A stretch of 64,000 bases of DNA from Mantis religiosa. Taxonomy: Eukaryota; Arthropoda; Insecta; Mantodea; Mantidae. Position 1 is the stretch's first letter. Every line of letters begins with the position of its first letter. Of the stretch, positions 11,375-21,780 are shown in pieces. Under the pieces are notes generated by a model, which worked only from the letters and a program-made list of their open reading frames with translations, did not search any database and was not told where the DNA came from. Where the stretch lies: NCBI GenBank assembly GCA_030765055.1, contig CM060957.1, positions 197,653,835 through 197,717,834 of the forward strand. Direction: 5' to 3'. A program made the translations under genes and the position numbers.

Positions 11375-12401
11375 CAAAGGCACTGCATTCCTGCCATACT
11401 TTAAGAATGTGACGGACAGAATTGAGCGCCTGCTTAAAAGCTTCAAGGTTAGAACTATTTTCAAGCCTACTAGGGAGATTAATTCGTTATTATGCTCATC
11501 CAAAGACACCAGGGACCCTCTCGCTTCAGCCGGCGTCTACCGTATTCCTTGTTCCTGCGGTGCTGTATACGTCGGTACCACACAACGCAGTTTCAACACC
11601 CGGCTTTCAGAACACAAGTGCAACTGCCATTTGGGACAATGGGACAAGTCTGCAGTCGCAGTACATGCCATTTGGGCCGATAGTGAACATATTATCCAGT
11701 ATGAGGAGAGAAAGGTGCTTTCTTCGATACCATACTACCATGCCAGACTACAACAAGAAGCTATTGAAATCTACAAACACCCCAATAATTTCAAAAGAAA
11801 GGGAGAGATAAATGTAAGATATCTAGATGACAAATGGGCACACATCTATACAGATGGCTCTCTTTACAATCAAGAAGATGCAGCAGGAGCAGGAACTACC
11901 TGTAAATTCTTTTCTTTCTATAAGCATGTTGGAATTTACTTAACAAGTTTTGATGGAGATATTGATGCAATTTATACTTCCTTACAAAATCTATTTGCCT
12001 GGACAAATAAGCTTTCCAACACAGTTTTCTTAACAGATTCTAAAGCAGCTATTCAGCCTATTATTTCAAATGACAGCCCAAAAACAGAAAAGCTAAATGA
12101 AATTCATAATATGATTAAACATCTTCAAAATTTAAATATTCGTATAATTTTCCAATGGATACCATCTCACTGTGGAATTTCTGGCAATGAGCAAGCAGAT
12201 ATGTTGGCCAAGAAGAGTTTCAAAATATCTCAAACAACGAAACAAAATATCCCCTATGAAACAGTTAAAAGATTAATCAAAAACATCTTCAGAAAACTAT
12301 GTAACAACTATCTAGTTTCCTCTGAAAAACTTAATTGGAAAGATCTCCAAAACAAACAAAAGACATTTCCAGAACTACCTCGAATGCAATGTTCAGATTA
12401 A
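11375..12401 (+). CDS. Chimeric frame: Penelope GIY-YIG domain joined to LINE RNase H
   Basis: The ATG frame 11409-12401 (330 codons) is uninterrupted, and similarity starts a little upstream at about 11378. Residues 1-130 are the C-terminal part of a Penelope-like element: TDRIERLLKSFKVRTIFKP, DPLASAGVYRIPCSCG, AVYVGTTQRSFNTRLSEH, KSAVAVHA and EAIEIYKHPNNFKRK. Residues 133-300 are a LINE-type RNase H: HIYTDGS (first Asp), DGDIDAIY (Glu/Asp region), LTDSKAAI (Asp) and IFQWIPSHCGISGNEQAD (final His/Asp block). The join (KRKGEINVRYLDDKW, about 11797-11805) is in frame. Neither part has an RT core, so this cannot retrotranspose alone. A frameshift near 12390 separates it from the rest of the LINE C-terminus. 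Either a by-product of template switching that happens to remain open, or an expressed chimera; the sequence alone cannot decide. Confidence 0.75.
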
Positions 12402-12595
12402 TCACAGGCTACGATTGTTTGAATGGAAATTTATTCAAGATTGGATTAACAACTTCTCCACAGTGCTGTTTATGTGGTAAAGACGATTTAATGAACATCG
12501 ATCATCTAACTGTATGTGAAACTCTCCAAAATCAAGATCTAGTCTCCAATTATTGGGAAGCAAGGATAAAACTGATTTTATTATCAAATTCTGAG

Positions 12596-12600
<5 letters not shown>
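12335..12600 (+). pseudogene. LINE ORF2 C-terminus (zinc-knuckle tail)
   Basis: This continues the RNase H LINE in another frame: NAMFRLITGYDCLNGNLFKIG, then QCCLCGKDDLMNIDHLTVC (a CxxC...HxxxC knuckle), then YWEARIKLILLSNSEH. Jockey-like LINEs with an RNase H commonly end this way (recall). A shift near 12390 breaks the frame relative to 11409-12401. The element ends in the CA repeat that follows, which fits a LINE with a simple-repeat tail. Confidence 0.75.
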
Positions 12601-12627
<27 letters not shown>

Positions 12628-12629
12628 AT
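12595..12629. repeat. (CA)n microsatellite at LINE 3' end
   Basis: A run of acacac units, with one 'aaac' interruption, directly follows the LINE stop region. It is best read as the 3' tail of that LINE. Confidence 0.85.
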
Positions 12630-12904
12630 AAGGATGTAAACATGCTACACTTTTGAGGCAAGAGGGCACTTCCATGTCTCCTTGTAGAGGAAATTAATGT
12701 AAAGTTCATGAGAGGGTCACGTGAGGATGCCAATAAACACTGAGAGCAACTCTTTGTTGATGCACACAACAATGGCAGAACTACAGAAACAACTTCACAT
12801 GATGCCAATGGATCAGCTCTGAATGGTGGACAAAGCACACACTCACTTGCCCATGCATTTGTACATAGAGAACAAAGGAATTAGGTCAGTTCGTCAGCAG
12901 CCTA
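12630..12904. other. No gene recognised
   Basis: Flank between the LINE tail and the mariner remnant. No coding pattern was found. It may hold the mariner 5' end. Confidence 0.35.
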
Positions 12905-13400
12905 CAGAGAAAATGGAGATGTTACGCAAAGAACAATACACTGCATTAAAGCTTTGCTTTTACTTGCAGAAATCCCACACGGAAGGTTAGAGAATGCTGC
13001 AGGAGGCACATGGTGACAATGTTCTGCCACACTCCACGATATTTCAGTGGTTCAAGATATTGAGCGAGGGCCGTGTTTCTGTTACAAAGTAAGATGGACT
13101 AGGGACTCTCACAAATATAACAAGGCTGGCATTATTGTTTGTGAAGACCTGCAAATTAGAACTGACAGTCTTGTAGACATGTTACAGAGTTCCCATAGCA
13201 GTGTTTTACCAATTCTGCATAATCACTTAAACATGAGACATGTCTATGTAAGGTGCGTGCCAAGATTATTGACTCCAGTGCAAAAGATGATGGAGATGGA
13301 AGTCTGTATGGAACTGCAAAGTCTGGTTGAGATGCATACCTCAATGTCATCATTACAGGTCTTTACCTGTCTGTGAAAGGATGTCAGGAGGAAGTATTTT
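12905..13400 (+). pseudogene. Mariner-type transposase remnant
   Basis: MLRKEQYTALKLCFYLQKSHTEG, then RMLQEAHGDNVLPHSTIFQW and FKILSEGR, follow the mariner first HTH ('IKFCFKLGKTATET...MLxxAYGDxxLSRTxVFEWxKRFKEGR', recall). A second block in the frame 13047-13376 reads IIVCEDLQIRTDSLVDMLQ, PILHNHLNMRHVYVRCVPR and LLTPVQK, the usual 'ILHEDLxMRKVxAKxVPRxLT' region. The catalytic centre is gone. Sequence from about 13385 to 13465 (YFPTLEAVVKKVKDG) looks like a very decayed C-terminus. At about 13467 the IS630-like copy B begins. Confidence 0.75.
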
Positions 13401-13466
13401 CCTACTTTGGAGGCTGTCGTGAAGAAGGTGAAGGATGGCTTCCAGTGTGTGTCCGAGGATTGGCAG

Positions 13467-14150
13467 AAGCACATGCATATATAGCAACTGTAGCCAATCT
13501 CTAAATTTGCTAGTAAATTAATTCCGGGAGGCAGGATCGCTCTTAATAGCAAATGAGGCTTAAATCCTCATGTACATAGGCAGTAACATTTAGACAGAAT
13601 CAGCAAAATGTAGAATAGCTAACTCAAAAATCTCTCAGGTACCTTGTACAAGAAACTAACATTTCAAGACTCTCAGTACAGAAATCAACAGAACTTTAAA
13701 AACTCAAATCATATAAGGCTACAGTTGTCTAGAATTTACTCAATGACCACTAGTCAGGTTAGTTTGTGTAACTGAAATATAAGAAATGTTGATAGAACCA
13801 TCAATTTATGATTAATAATGTTCAATGACAAAGAATGGTTTCATTTACATGGTCACATTTCATCACAACACAATTGATAAAGGAAATTTTGTTCATGAGT
13901 ATCCCTTCGATGATACAAAAATCAGAGTATCATGCACAGTAAAGGAATGCTGAATAACGTGTGTCCAACTTATGCAGAAAGGTACAAAAATGATATACTG
14001 GTCCCATATTTCTAACATATAATGTCCATCTGGATACTTCCAGCAGAACTCTACAACAATGGATTCAGCCAATGTGTCAGTAATGTACTGTAGGAATTCT
14101 TTAAACAATCATTATTAAGGTTTAAGTCCAACATGGTCCTTTGATCTTAT
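13467..14150 (+). pseudogene. IS630/mariner-like transposase remnant, copy B
   Basis: Second copy of the element at 8005-8690, same orientation, with many substitutions and indels. The catalytic-region block is MFNDKEWFHLHGHIS (about 13830), and a further conserved word is AERYKNDILVPYF. Each copy is broken at different places, so the two diverged after separate insertion or an old duplication. Confidence 0.6.
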
Positions 14151-14669
14151 AATTTTGGTAATATGCAGCCAAAACTGCATAACAGATTCTTTATCATGAA
14201 ATTGCACTGTCATTTACAATCAGTTATCTGCGGGGCTATATAGACCACTATTTCATTACGTGTGGCGGAATGCTGATTGTGATATTGGTGAACCAGTGGA
14301 CAACTTCAACAGTGTAATTAACATGGTGTTATAGAATGTGCAAATATAAAATGTGTTCTACTTTTCTTCACTGTGCACTTTGTAGTCATCATATTGCTGA
14401 GAGCATTTTACTGAAAGTCCCCATTTACATTTATACTAAGATATCTGCATTATGTATGGCACCTAGAACAGAGCTACAGTGATATATAGAGCATGATTGT
14501 ACAGTTTTACAGAAAAACACCAAACAGCACATTGAGAAGTACGTAATGGTCCTGTAACCAACCATTCATCTTTCATACAAATATGTTTGTCACAGTCCAA
14601 ATACTTTACTTGTTAGTTGAACATAAAGCATTGTTGAGACTTGAAATCAGACATTTGAAGATGGCATTA
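14151..14669. other. No gene recognised; possible distal part of the preceding transposon
   Basis: A frame around 14237-14330 reads GALYRPLFHYVWRNADCDIG and EPVDNFNSVINMVL, which looks protein-like, but I cannot match it to a family. The rest is A/T-rich and anonymous. Confidence 0.3.
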
Positions 14670-14990
14670 TGAAACTTTGCAACAGAAGTACATAAGACAA
14701 GATACTGTTAACAACATTGTTAACATACATGTGTAATAAAACGTATTAAGATTACCTGAGTAACTGTGTATAGAGTATACCTTAGCAGTTGAGAGACATG
14801 TAACACAACCAGTGTTTGAGTCCGAATTATTAAATCTATTTAGTTGGTTTTCACAAGTCAGAATCTGATGCATAACATGTCTTCGTTAAGGATAAACAGT
14901 GTTAAACTGTTAAGGATAAACAATTTTCAGTGTTAAAAATACATACACAAGTAATAAGCTGTAACACAGTTGATATTACCTAACAATAGG
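14670..14990 (+). repeat. Dispersed repeat R2, copy B
   Basis: Longest copy. On the minus strand it carries a 68-codon frame (14667-14873) with LSTAKVYSIHSYSGNLNTF and LLTVSCLMYF. Copy C at 26148-26330 carries the recognisably similar FSTANLYSIHSYSGNFNIF and LLVTVFCLMYF. The frame may be incidental to the repeat. Confidence 0.6.
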
Positions 14991-15576
14991 GACAGACAGC
15001 AGTTCCGTGTCTCTCAGTAGAGGGACTGAGACGTCATGATCATGAGAAGATTGTTACAGATCACACAGATAAAGTTTATATCTTATATAAAACTGATGCC
15101 TTCCCTTCACTATCAAAAGATACATTCTGCTTACATCATCAAAGCATAAGGGTGTTACAAAATAAGATGGAGGAGCTAAGGTATACATATACATCACTTA
15201 AATTGTAATATGTTCGTAATTTGCTAACTGAGCACCAGATAACAGAAGCATAGTTAAAAAAGTGAGTAACCATAGGTACATATGACGTTCCAGAACTAGA
15301 TTATGTTATATAGATGCAAGAATATTTGTTAATAGTTCAATAAAGTTCACAATCACACATGTTGCATCTTTTTGTGAAAAACACAATTTGAATGCAGTTC
15401 ACAAAAGTAGAATTTGGTACAAACTGATGTATAACTTAAAGAAAGTGCAGGATACTCTCAAGTATTTATAAAGATATTACAAAGATTTATATTAAAAATT
15501 ATCACCCTTATTGTTGAATAAATATATTTTCTTTTAAGCTATCTTATTAATAATTATAATAACTTTACAACAAAAG
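14991..15576. other. No gene recognised
   Basis: A/T-rich spacer between repeat R2 and a LINE 3' end. Nothing supported. Confidence 0.4.
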
Positions 15577-16065
15577 TTGCTGTGCATGACCACACTACAA
15601 GAAATGCAGGCAATATCATCGACAACAAATAACTTAGAACTGTTACAGAAGGAATGTTACTATTCCACAATAAGAATTTACAACATTCTTGGACACTATC
15701 TAAAACTATTAGGTAAATCAAAAGTCTTCAAGAAAGTTTTAGTCATTCTTATATACTTACTGCTTGTACAATATGGAGGAATTCTTTAACATTCCTTTCA
15801 GCATTTAAATTTGTAATACACACGACAGATGACATACGACTATGATTTGATGTTCTACTTTATTACTGACCTACTGTAATGTATGTCCTGAGGTAATCTT
15901 CAAATGTTGGTGATTCACTAATTTCCAATGTTATTACATAAAGTTAAAATAAAAACAAACTTATAGATGTCAGTGTAGTTGTGGTGGAGGGTATATTACT
16001 AGTAATAATGCATGTACCATAAATGTAAGACATGTTCAGTGTCTCTCAGTTTTGTTCTCGGTACG
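15577..16065 (+). repeat. LINE 3'-end fragment (copy B)
   Basis: The frame 15577-15789 contains LLQKECYYSTIRIYNIL, the counterpart of FQQCYYRAIKIYSDLP in copy A. The following UTR (ttactgacctactgtaatgt, then cttcaaatgttggtg) also aligns with copy A. The sequence upstream of 15640 has lost LINE character. Confidence 0.6.
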
Positions 16066-16834
16066 ACCCGACAAACAGCGGACATTGTTTACATTAGAAA
16101 TGGGAGATACCTATAGCACACTATTTTACACATTTATCGCAATCGTCTAGTCCAGAAGCGGTCAATATAAGGTCAAATAGAGGTTAATAACATTTTTGAA
16201 ATTACCTTAACAATTAGTAATAGTCTAAAATGTTATCACTTCGAAAACCTGCAACCAACGCACCCGTCTTACTTATAAGGTTAAATTTCTTAACAAAATT
16301 ACGTTTTGAAGACTTAAAACCGTCATATGTAGGAATTACAGCTGCGAGAGCCCTTTGAATAACACAAAAGATACAAATTTCCAAATGATAAAAGTACTGA
16401 TACACCATAAACCTATGATCTGTATTAGCTTTGCTCAAGGTCGGTAATCATCAAACAAACAAATGTCTTACCTGTGAAAATACAAGAATTTAATTCTTTT
16501 AATTAATGTACTGCTATTTCGAAAGTAGAAACTTGATTAAGTTCAGTTTAAACAACTACAGCTCATCGTCCTTTGAATCATTTATCTTCGGTGTGAACTA
16601 ACTAGACAGTGATATGATCAATTTGGCAGTTGTTTTAATTTAGTCTGGGTACATGCTAAACTGCGTTCTCAGTGGGATTTTAACACAAGAGAAGAAGAAA
16701 ATATATTTGTGGAAAATATCAACAGTGTGAGGGAAAACGCATCAATAAGAACGGCCATTCAAATTTCTAATAATTTTGTTTGACTGGTCTGATTCCAAAG
16801 CTGTACTTCAGGTTAGAATAATTACTGGTGTTAT
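16066..16834. other. No gene recognised
   Basis: There is a 74-codon minus-strand frame at 16214-16438 (RFMVYQYFYHLEICIFCVIQ, ending SDNILDYY). It has both an AG acceptor-like and a GTAAG donor-like motif just upstream (TTTTCACAG|GTAAGAC near 16478). I cannot match it to a family and do not call it a gene. Confidence 0.35.
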
Positions 16835-16838
16835 ATGT

Positions 16839-17736
16839 TGTGGCAGGGTTTATGTCTAATCGTATTGACGGATGACGAATTATGCCCCTCGTTGAGGTGA
16901 CCATTTGGAACAGGGTTGAAGTGGTTTGGGTAGATTCCCAACGTCAATGGGTGATGGAGTAATTATATCCCTCGATGTGGCGACATTTTGTGGATGGAAT
17001 AGATGGTTCTTGAAGTCCCAGCTTACCTCGGCGTGACTTCAGTCGGTTGAGCAAGATATCTTCTTTTACAGGGGTGGTACGGCGGAAGGAAATTTTACGT
17101 AAAATGAGTAATCATTTTTCTCTGTATTAAATAATGTAGAAACTTTTATTTCCTTACTTCAATCAACACCAGTTCGAACAAAATGTATGATACAACATTT
17201 ATAACACTATTCTTACACAAGATTCACTTGATGTGACGCGTTTATATCTGGATGCGTGCAAGAATCAAAAGTTTTATACGGTTGTTCACTACCGTGTATA
17301 ATTATTAAATTGTGTGTCTTCTAGCGATGATATTTAATGTAAAGATTATCTAGTTATACTCGATGATTGTTATGAGAATAGACTTATATTCTTCCGCACA
17401 CAACGGCGTTTAAGAAGAGAATTTTACATCCGTTCACGGTGACTGTTAGGAGAAGAATCACCAGTTCATTTTCTTCTACACATTAGCATTTCGCTAATAG
17501 TTCGACCCCCCTAGAGGAATATTGAATATCCTCCATGGCAACGTAAAATCTTTTATATCTGATTGGTCCACGTTTTACGATATACGCGTCACACCAATCC
17601 CAAATAAGTTTGTTATTCAACACTTTTGTGACGTCATTTCCACTTACATAGCTTCTCTGTGCATGACTCACTCTACTTAACCTCACATAATACAATATTT
17701 GAAACTCTTTGGGGACAACATAAAATAACTGTTTCA
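16839..17736 (-). repeat. 3' LTR of the gypsy element
   Basis: An 898-bp LTR. On the minus strand it begins TGAAACAG next to the polypurine tract and ends ...CCTGCCACA. It contains a 70-codon frame (17483-17695) that is also present in the other LTR. The differences from the 5' LTR include one single-base indel and about ten substitutions. Confidence 0.92.
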
Positions 17737-17749
17737 GATGCCCCTCTTC
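17737..17749 (-). promoter_or_regulatory. Polypurine tract
   Basis: On the minus strand GAAGAGGGGCATC immediately precedes the 3' LTR. It is the expected position and composition for the plus-strand DNA primer in reverse transcription. Confidence 0.75.
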
Positions 17750-17930
17750 AGAATATATGGAAAATTAACTTAAATCTTCCAATAATATTGTTCCATATAT
17801 TCTAAAGAATGCCCCAATAATTAAACATTATTACAACAATGAACAATTAATACAATTTAAAATAACAATATAAAATGAGAAATTATTCGAACACAATAAT
17901 AATAAACAAAACATTTTTCAGTAATTCATA

Positions 17931-17933
<3 letters not shown>

Positions 17934-17984
<51 letters not shown>
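17934..17984. repeat. (TA)n microsatellite
   Basis: About 25 TA units within the gypsy internal region, just past the end of integrase. Read in the pol frame they give a spurious IY-repeat tail. Confidence 0.9.
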
Positions 17985-17988
<4 letters not shown>

Positions 17989-17989
17989 A

Positions 17990-20729
17990 AGCATCTGTTC
18001 TGGTGAGTGTCAAGGCTTTTGAATGGTTTTAAAAGTGTTTTGTGATATTTTCCTATCATTTTATTATCATCGTCTCTTAATTCGTACGTATGATCCCCAA
18101 ATTTTCTTACTATTTTATATGGACCTTTATATAACAAATTCATTCTCCAATAGGATTTGATTTTAGAACTGGAGATATTAAATGTCTTTACTAGAACTTT
18201 ATCATTTATTTCAGGATTCCATTTCGCTCCTTTTCTTTGTATCTTTGATAATCTTTTCTCTGCTTTTTCTTTTATTCTTCGAAATGCTTCAGCACACTTT
18301 TCTTCTTCATTCAATTCCATTTCATCTACTTTTAAGGTTGTCGGTGCTTTTATTACTAGAAGTTCAGGTTGTAGTTCAGTCATTAATTCGATTGGTGAAA
18401 ATTTGGTAGTAGAGTTTGGGGTTTTGTTAATGATTTTCTCGATAATATGGCAGTATTTGTACCAGCCTCAGTGGTTAGAATGACACAGAATTCTGAAATA
18501 CAAGCCTAAATCACGCATCACTCTCTCGCAAGGATTTCCTTGGGGAAAATATGCTGAAGAGTAATACATCTTAATATTATTGTTCTTCATCTCTGAAGTA
18601 AACAATTTACTCCGGTGAACCGTTGCGTTGTCTGATAATATTGCCTTTATTGACCCATACTCTGGTATCCAATCTTTTAAAATGTTATTTACGCACGTTC
18701 TGCTTTTGATATTTTGTACAGGATAAATTTTTACGAATTTAGAAAAAATATCAAACATTACAAAAATGTATTTGCAATTGTGTTGACTAGCTGGCATTTC
18801 TCCATGAGCATCAATAGCAACTAGTTCGTTCTTTCTATCCCTGATGATAGTTTGAGGTTCAAAATCATATCTGACGTTTATTGGTTTAGCTTTCTGACAC
18901 AATTCACATGTTGAAATTAATTTCCTAACCTTCTTGTCAATATGTTTAATGTACAATTGTTCTTTTATAGTCATAGCAGTTTTTTCACATCCTGAATGTG
19001 CTAAATTTTGATGAAAAGAATTTATTACATTTTCTTCCAAACTACTCGGAACTATCACTTTCCATTTTCGTATTACATCCCCATGTAATTTGTAAAGAAT
19101 ACCATTTTTCTTTGCTATGTTACAATTTATATTTTCTCCAATTTCTGGAACTTGTTGTAGCAATAAAGACAATTTTGAATCATTTTGTTGGGTTTCCGAA
19201 ATATTCTTAAACTTTTGGGTTAGGTTTTTATTCCATTTAAAAATTAATTCGAACAATTTAATCTCATGATGTGGATGTGATAACGTTTCTGGGATTTCCC
19301 CTTCCAATCTTAGTCTTGATAATAAATCACTAAATATGTTTTCTTTTCCTGGAATGTGCCTAATCTCAATATCATACGAAGTAATTTCATGAATATAACG
19401 AGATATTTTTGAGCTAGTTAATTTACATTTCTTTATAAATGACAAACTAATGTGATCTGTATACACAATAACTTTGGTATTGTATACATATTGCCGAAAT
19501 TTTTGTAAAGCAAAATATATAGCTCCAATTTCCAATTCGGTTATGCAAGCATTAGCTTCTATTTTGTGCAATGCTCTGGAAGCAGTAGCAATTACGTGAT
19601 TATTTCCAGATACATCAATCTGCGTTAGTACAGCTGCATAAGCTTGAATGCTAGCATCAGAATATATATTGAATGGTTGATTTTGAATGGGTCTTTCCAA
19701 AAGAATGGCATTTTTAAATAATTCTTTCACGTTTTGAAAAGCCTGTTGATGTTCTTCAGTCCATTTCCAAATTGAATTTTCCTTAAGAAGTTCCCTCAAA
19801 GGACTAAGCTCTTTGGCATAATTTATAACGAACCTACTCTCATATTGTAGTATTCCCATAAATCTTCTTAATTGCTTGATGTTCTTTGGTGGAGGGATAG
19901 CTTCAATCGATTTGATTCTTTCTGGATTCGGTGTCATGCCTTTTTCAGATATAATATAACCTAGAAATTCAATCTCTTTGGCAATAAATAGCGATTTATC
20001 CAGATTTATTGTCATACCACTTTCAGAAAATTTTGTAAATATATAATTTAGATGTGATATATGGTCGTCGAAATTTTGATCAAAAATAAGAAAATCATCA
20101 ATATATTGTAGAGCGAAATTTTCTATGGTATCTCCGAAAATATTATGTAACGCTCGAAGTAATGCACTTCCGCTAGTGGATAATCCAAAACCACATGTTT
20201 TGAATTGGTATATTTTTCCTCCAAAATTGAATCCTGTGTATTTTCGAACAGATTCATCTAGTGGTATCTGCCAATACGATGAAACCAAATCTAATTTTGA
20301 AAAATATTTTCCACGTCCTAATTTTGATAATACCTCATCAACTCCAAGAGGTCTGAAGTGATCGGGTTGTGTTAGTGAGTTTATCTTTCTTGTGTCAATC
20401 GTCATACGCAGTGTTCCGTTTGATTTATGTACCCAACACAAAGGATGTAGGTAAGGCGAATTAGAAATCTCTATAATTCCATTTTCTAGCATATCGTTTA
20501 TTACTTCAGATGCTTGTTGTCTAATAGCGATAGGCACAGATCTACTTTTATGAGTATAAGGAGCAATGTCGTTCACCTTAAATGTATGTATGTACTTATT
20601 ACACAATCCAGGTTTCGTACTAAAAACGTTCCTGTTCTTTAGTATACATAACCTCAACTGTTCTCTTTGCGCGTGATTTAAATTGTATGTTTTCCCTAAC
20701 TTTTCTTTCAAAGTTCTTTGGAATATCAT
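17990..20729 (-). pseudogene. gypsy pol: RT, RNase H, integrase, with one premature stop
   Basis: The main frame 20729-18468 has 753 codons. RT: SPYLHPLCWVHKSNGTLRM, SKLDLVSSYWQIPL, FGLSTSG and the catalytic YIDD in FALQYIDDFLIF. RNase H: IYSDAS, TELEIGAIYFAL and VYTDH. Integrase: the HHCC zinc region HQNLAHSG...CELCQK, and the DDE residues in VAIDAHGEMP, AILSDNATVH and NPCERVMRDLG. A TGA at 18468-18470 then stops it. The same frame continues open through GWYKYCHIIEKIINKTPNST and the second visible frame (from 18383), which holds the integrase C-terminal GPY/F-type domain (LLYKGPYKIVRKF). A single nonsense change therefore separates the integrase halves. Upstream, the RT frame stays open past the protease stop, overlapping it in a different phase. 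Confidence 0.92.
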
Positions 20730-20773
20730 TTCTTCCTCTTCTTGTTTTCGCTCGGTGTCGGTATTTAATGTGT

Positions 20774-21439
20774 TTATTTGGCAACAATGATCTCCAAGGT
20801 CAAACGCTCATTTTCTTTATTATTTAAAAGTAAATTTTCTTTACCACTATCATCTTCTTCATTATTAATTATATCTTCTTCGTATAATATTATATTTTCT
20901 ACAAAAAACCTATCATTATTTATACTATACTTCTCATCCTCTTTTAATATAATTTCTTCTAACAAATTTATTTTTATTACTTCATTATCTCCTTTGACCT
21001 TCATTTCATGTTTTTCGAAATCTATCACACTTTGCCAACCATACAATACATCATTGCCAATAATAATATCACGAGCTAAGTTTGGTATTACCAATACGAT
21101 AAAATTGAAATTCCAATCATCTATTCGCGCAGGAATTAACGCTTGATATTTAACTTTATCTTTCTTTTTCCCAATAGCTGTGCTACAGTATACATTACAC
21201 ACGTTTAAATATTCAATCCTAAACTTGGATAGTAATTCCTTGAATAAGTTCTCACTTATTACTGATGAACTAGCTCCTGTGTCTAACAATACTTTATATT
21301 CGCTATCGCCTATACGAAGGTTAATCTGAGGTGGATTTACTAATTCCCGTTCTTTACTTCTGGAGAGAGTGAGCTTATCTTCTGGTAAATTTTGAATTTT
21401 GATTTTGCCCTGTGTCATTTCTACTGAACCACTTTCCAA
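20774..21439 (-). CDS. gypsy aspartic protease frame
   Basis: Retropepsin-type protease: VLLDTGASSSVIS holds the catalytic D-T-G, and ARDIIIGNDVLYG is the flap-proximal hydrophobic-Gly block. The reported left end uses a TTG; the first ATG is seven codons later (VEMTQGK). The protein is probably made as part of a longer polyprotein and not started here. The frame overlaps the nucleocapsid-like frame upstream and the RT frame downstream, each in a different phase. The C-terminal ~60 residues are acidic and N-rich (EEDIINNEEDDSGKEN), a plausible spacer before RT. Confidence 0.85.
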   Translation of the reverse strand: MESGSVEMTQGKIKIQNLPEDKLTLSRSKERELVNPPQINLRIGDSEYKVLLDTGASSSVISENLFKELLSKFRIEYLNVCNVYCSTAIGKKKDKVKYQALIPARIDDWNFNFIVLVIPNLARDIIIGNDVLYGWQSVIDFEKHEMKVKGDNEVIKINLLEEIILKEDEKYSINNDRFFVENIILYEEDIINNEEDDSGKENLLLNNKENERLTLEIIVAK

Positions 21440-21459
21440 GGCACAAAATGATTTGGTAC

Positions 21460-21780
21460 TCAGTTTTCCGCATTAGTGCGGTCGGTAGTTACACTAGCAG
21501 TTGGGTTGGTACTATCGTTATTTATTTCTCTTTCTATTCCCTGAGTCTGTGTCCTTTTTAGGTTATTGTCTACCCTTTCAAACCTAGGACCCCCAAAATC
21601 TCTTAATGAAGAGTTTTCAATGCTAGTTCCTCTTCCTCTACTTTGATAACCTGTTCTTAGGTTATTTCCCCTGTAAAACCTCAGTTGATTCACCTGATTA
21701 CTCCTCACATTTCCCACAGGTTGGTTATTATTATAATTCCTCCTAGGAGTATTTGGAATTCTCCTTCCTATACCTGGCAC
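21460..21780 (-). CDS. gypsy RG-rich nucleocapsid-like frame
   Basis: About 106 codons, basic and rich in Arg, Gly, Asn and Gln (RRIPNTPRRNYNNN, YRGNNLRTGYQSRGRGTS). No CCHC zinc knuckle is present. It lies between the gag stop and the protease and is shifted in phase from both. The frame stays open upstream of 21780 to about 21820 (NPRKTYESVVPGIGRR), overlapping the gag end by ~40 bases. Most likely it is the C-terminal nucleic-acid-binding part of Gag, reached by frameshifting or cut off by an indel. The initiator shown (GTG) is not meaningful. Confidence 0.6.
   Translation of the reverse strand: MPGIGRRIPNTPRRNYNNNQPVGNVRSNQVNQLRFYRGNNLRTGYQSRGRGTSIENSSLRDFGGPRFERVDNNLKRTQTQGIEREINNDSTNPTASVTTDRTNAEN

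Noticed and set aside
17483..17695. 70-codon minus frame in the gypsy LTR, also open in the other LTR
   Set aside because: Shared only because the LTRs are near-identical. In the 5' LTR the frame starts in flanking host DNA. No domain seen.
17883..17990. IY-repeat C-terminus of integrase
   Set aside because: Translation of the (TA)n microsatellite, not a protein feature.
18468..18470. TGA in integrase as possible recoding or selenocysteine
   Set aside because: Nothing in the neighbourhood suggests recoding. A single transition from an Arg or Trp codon explains it.
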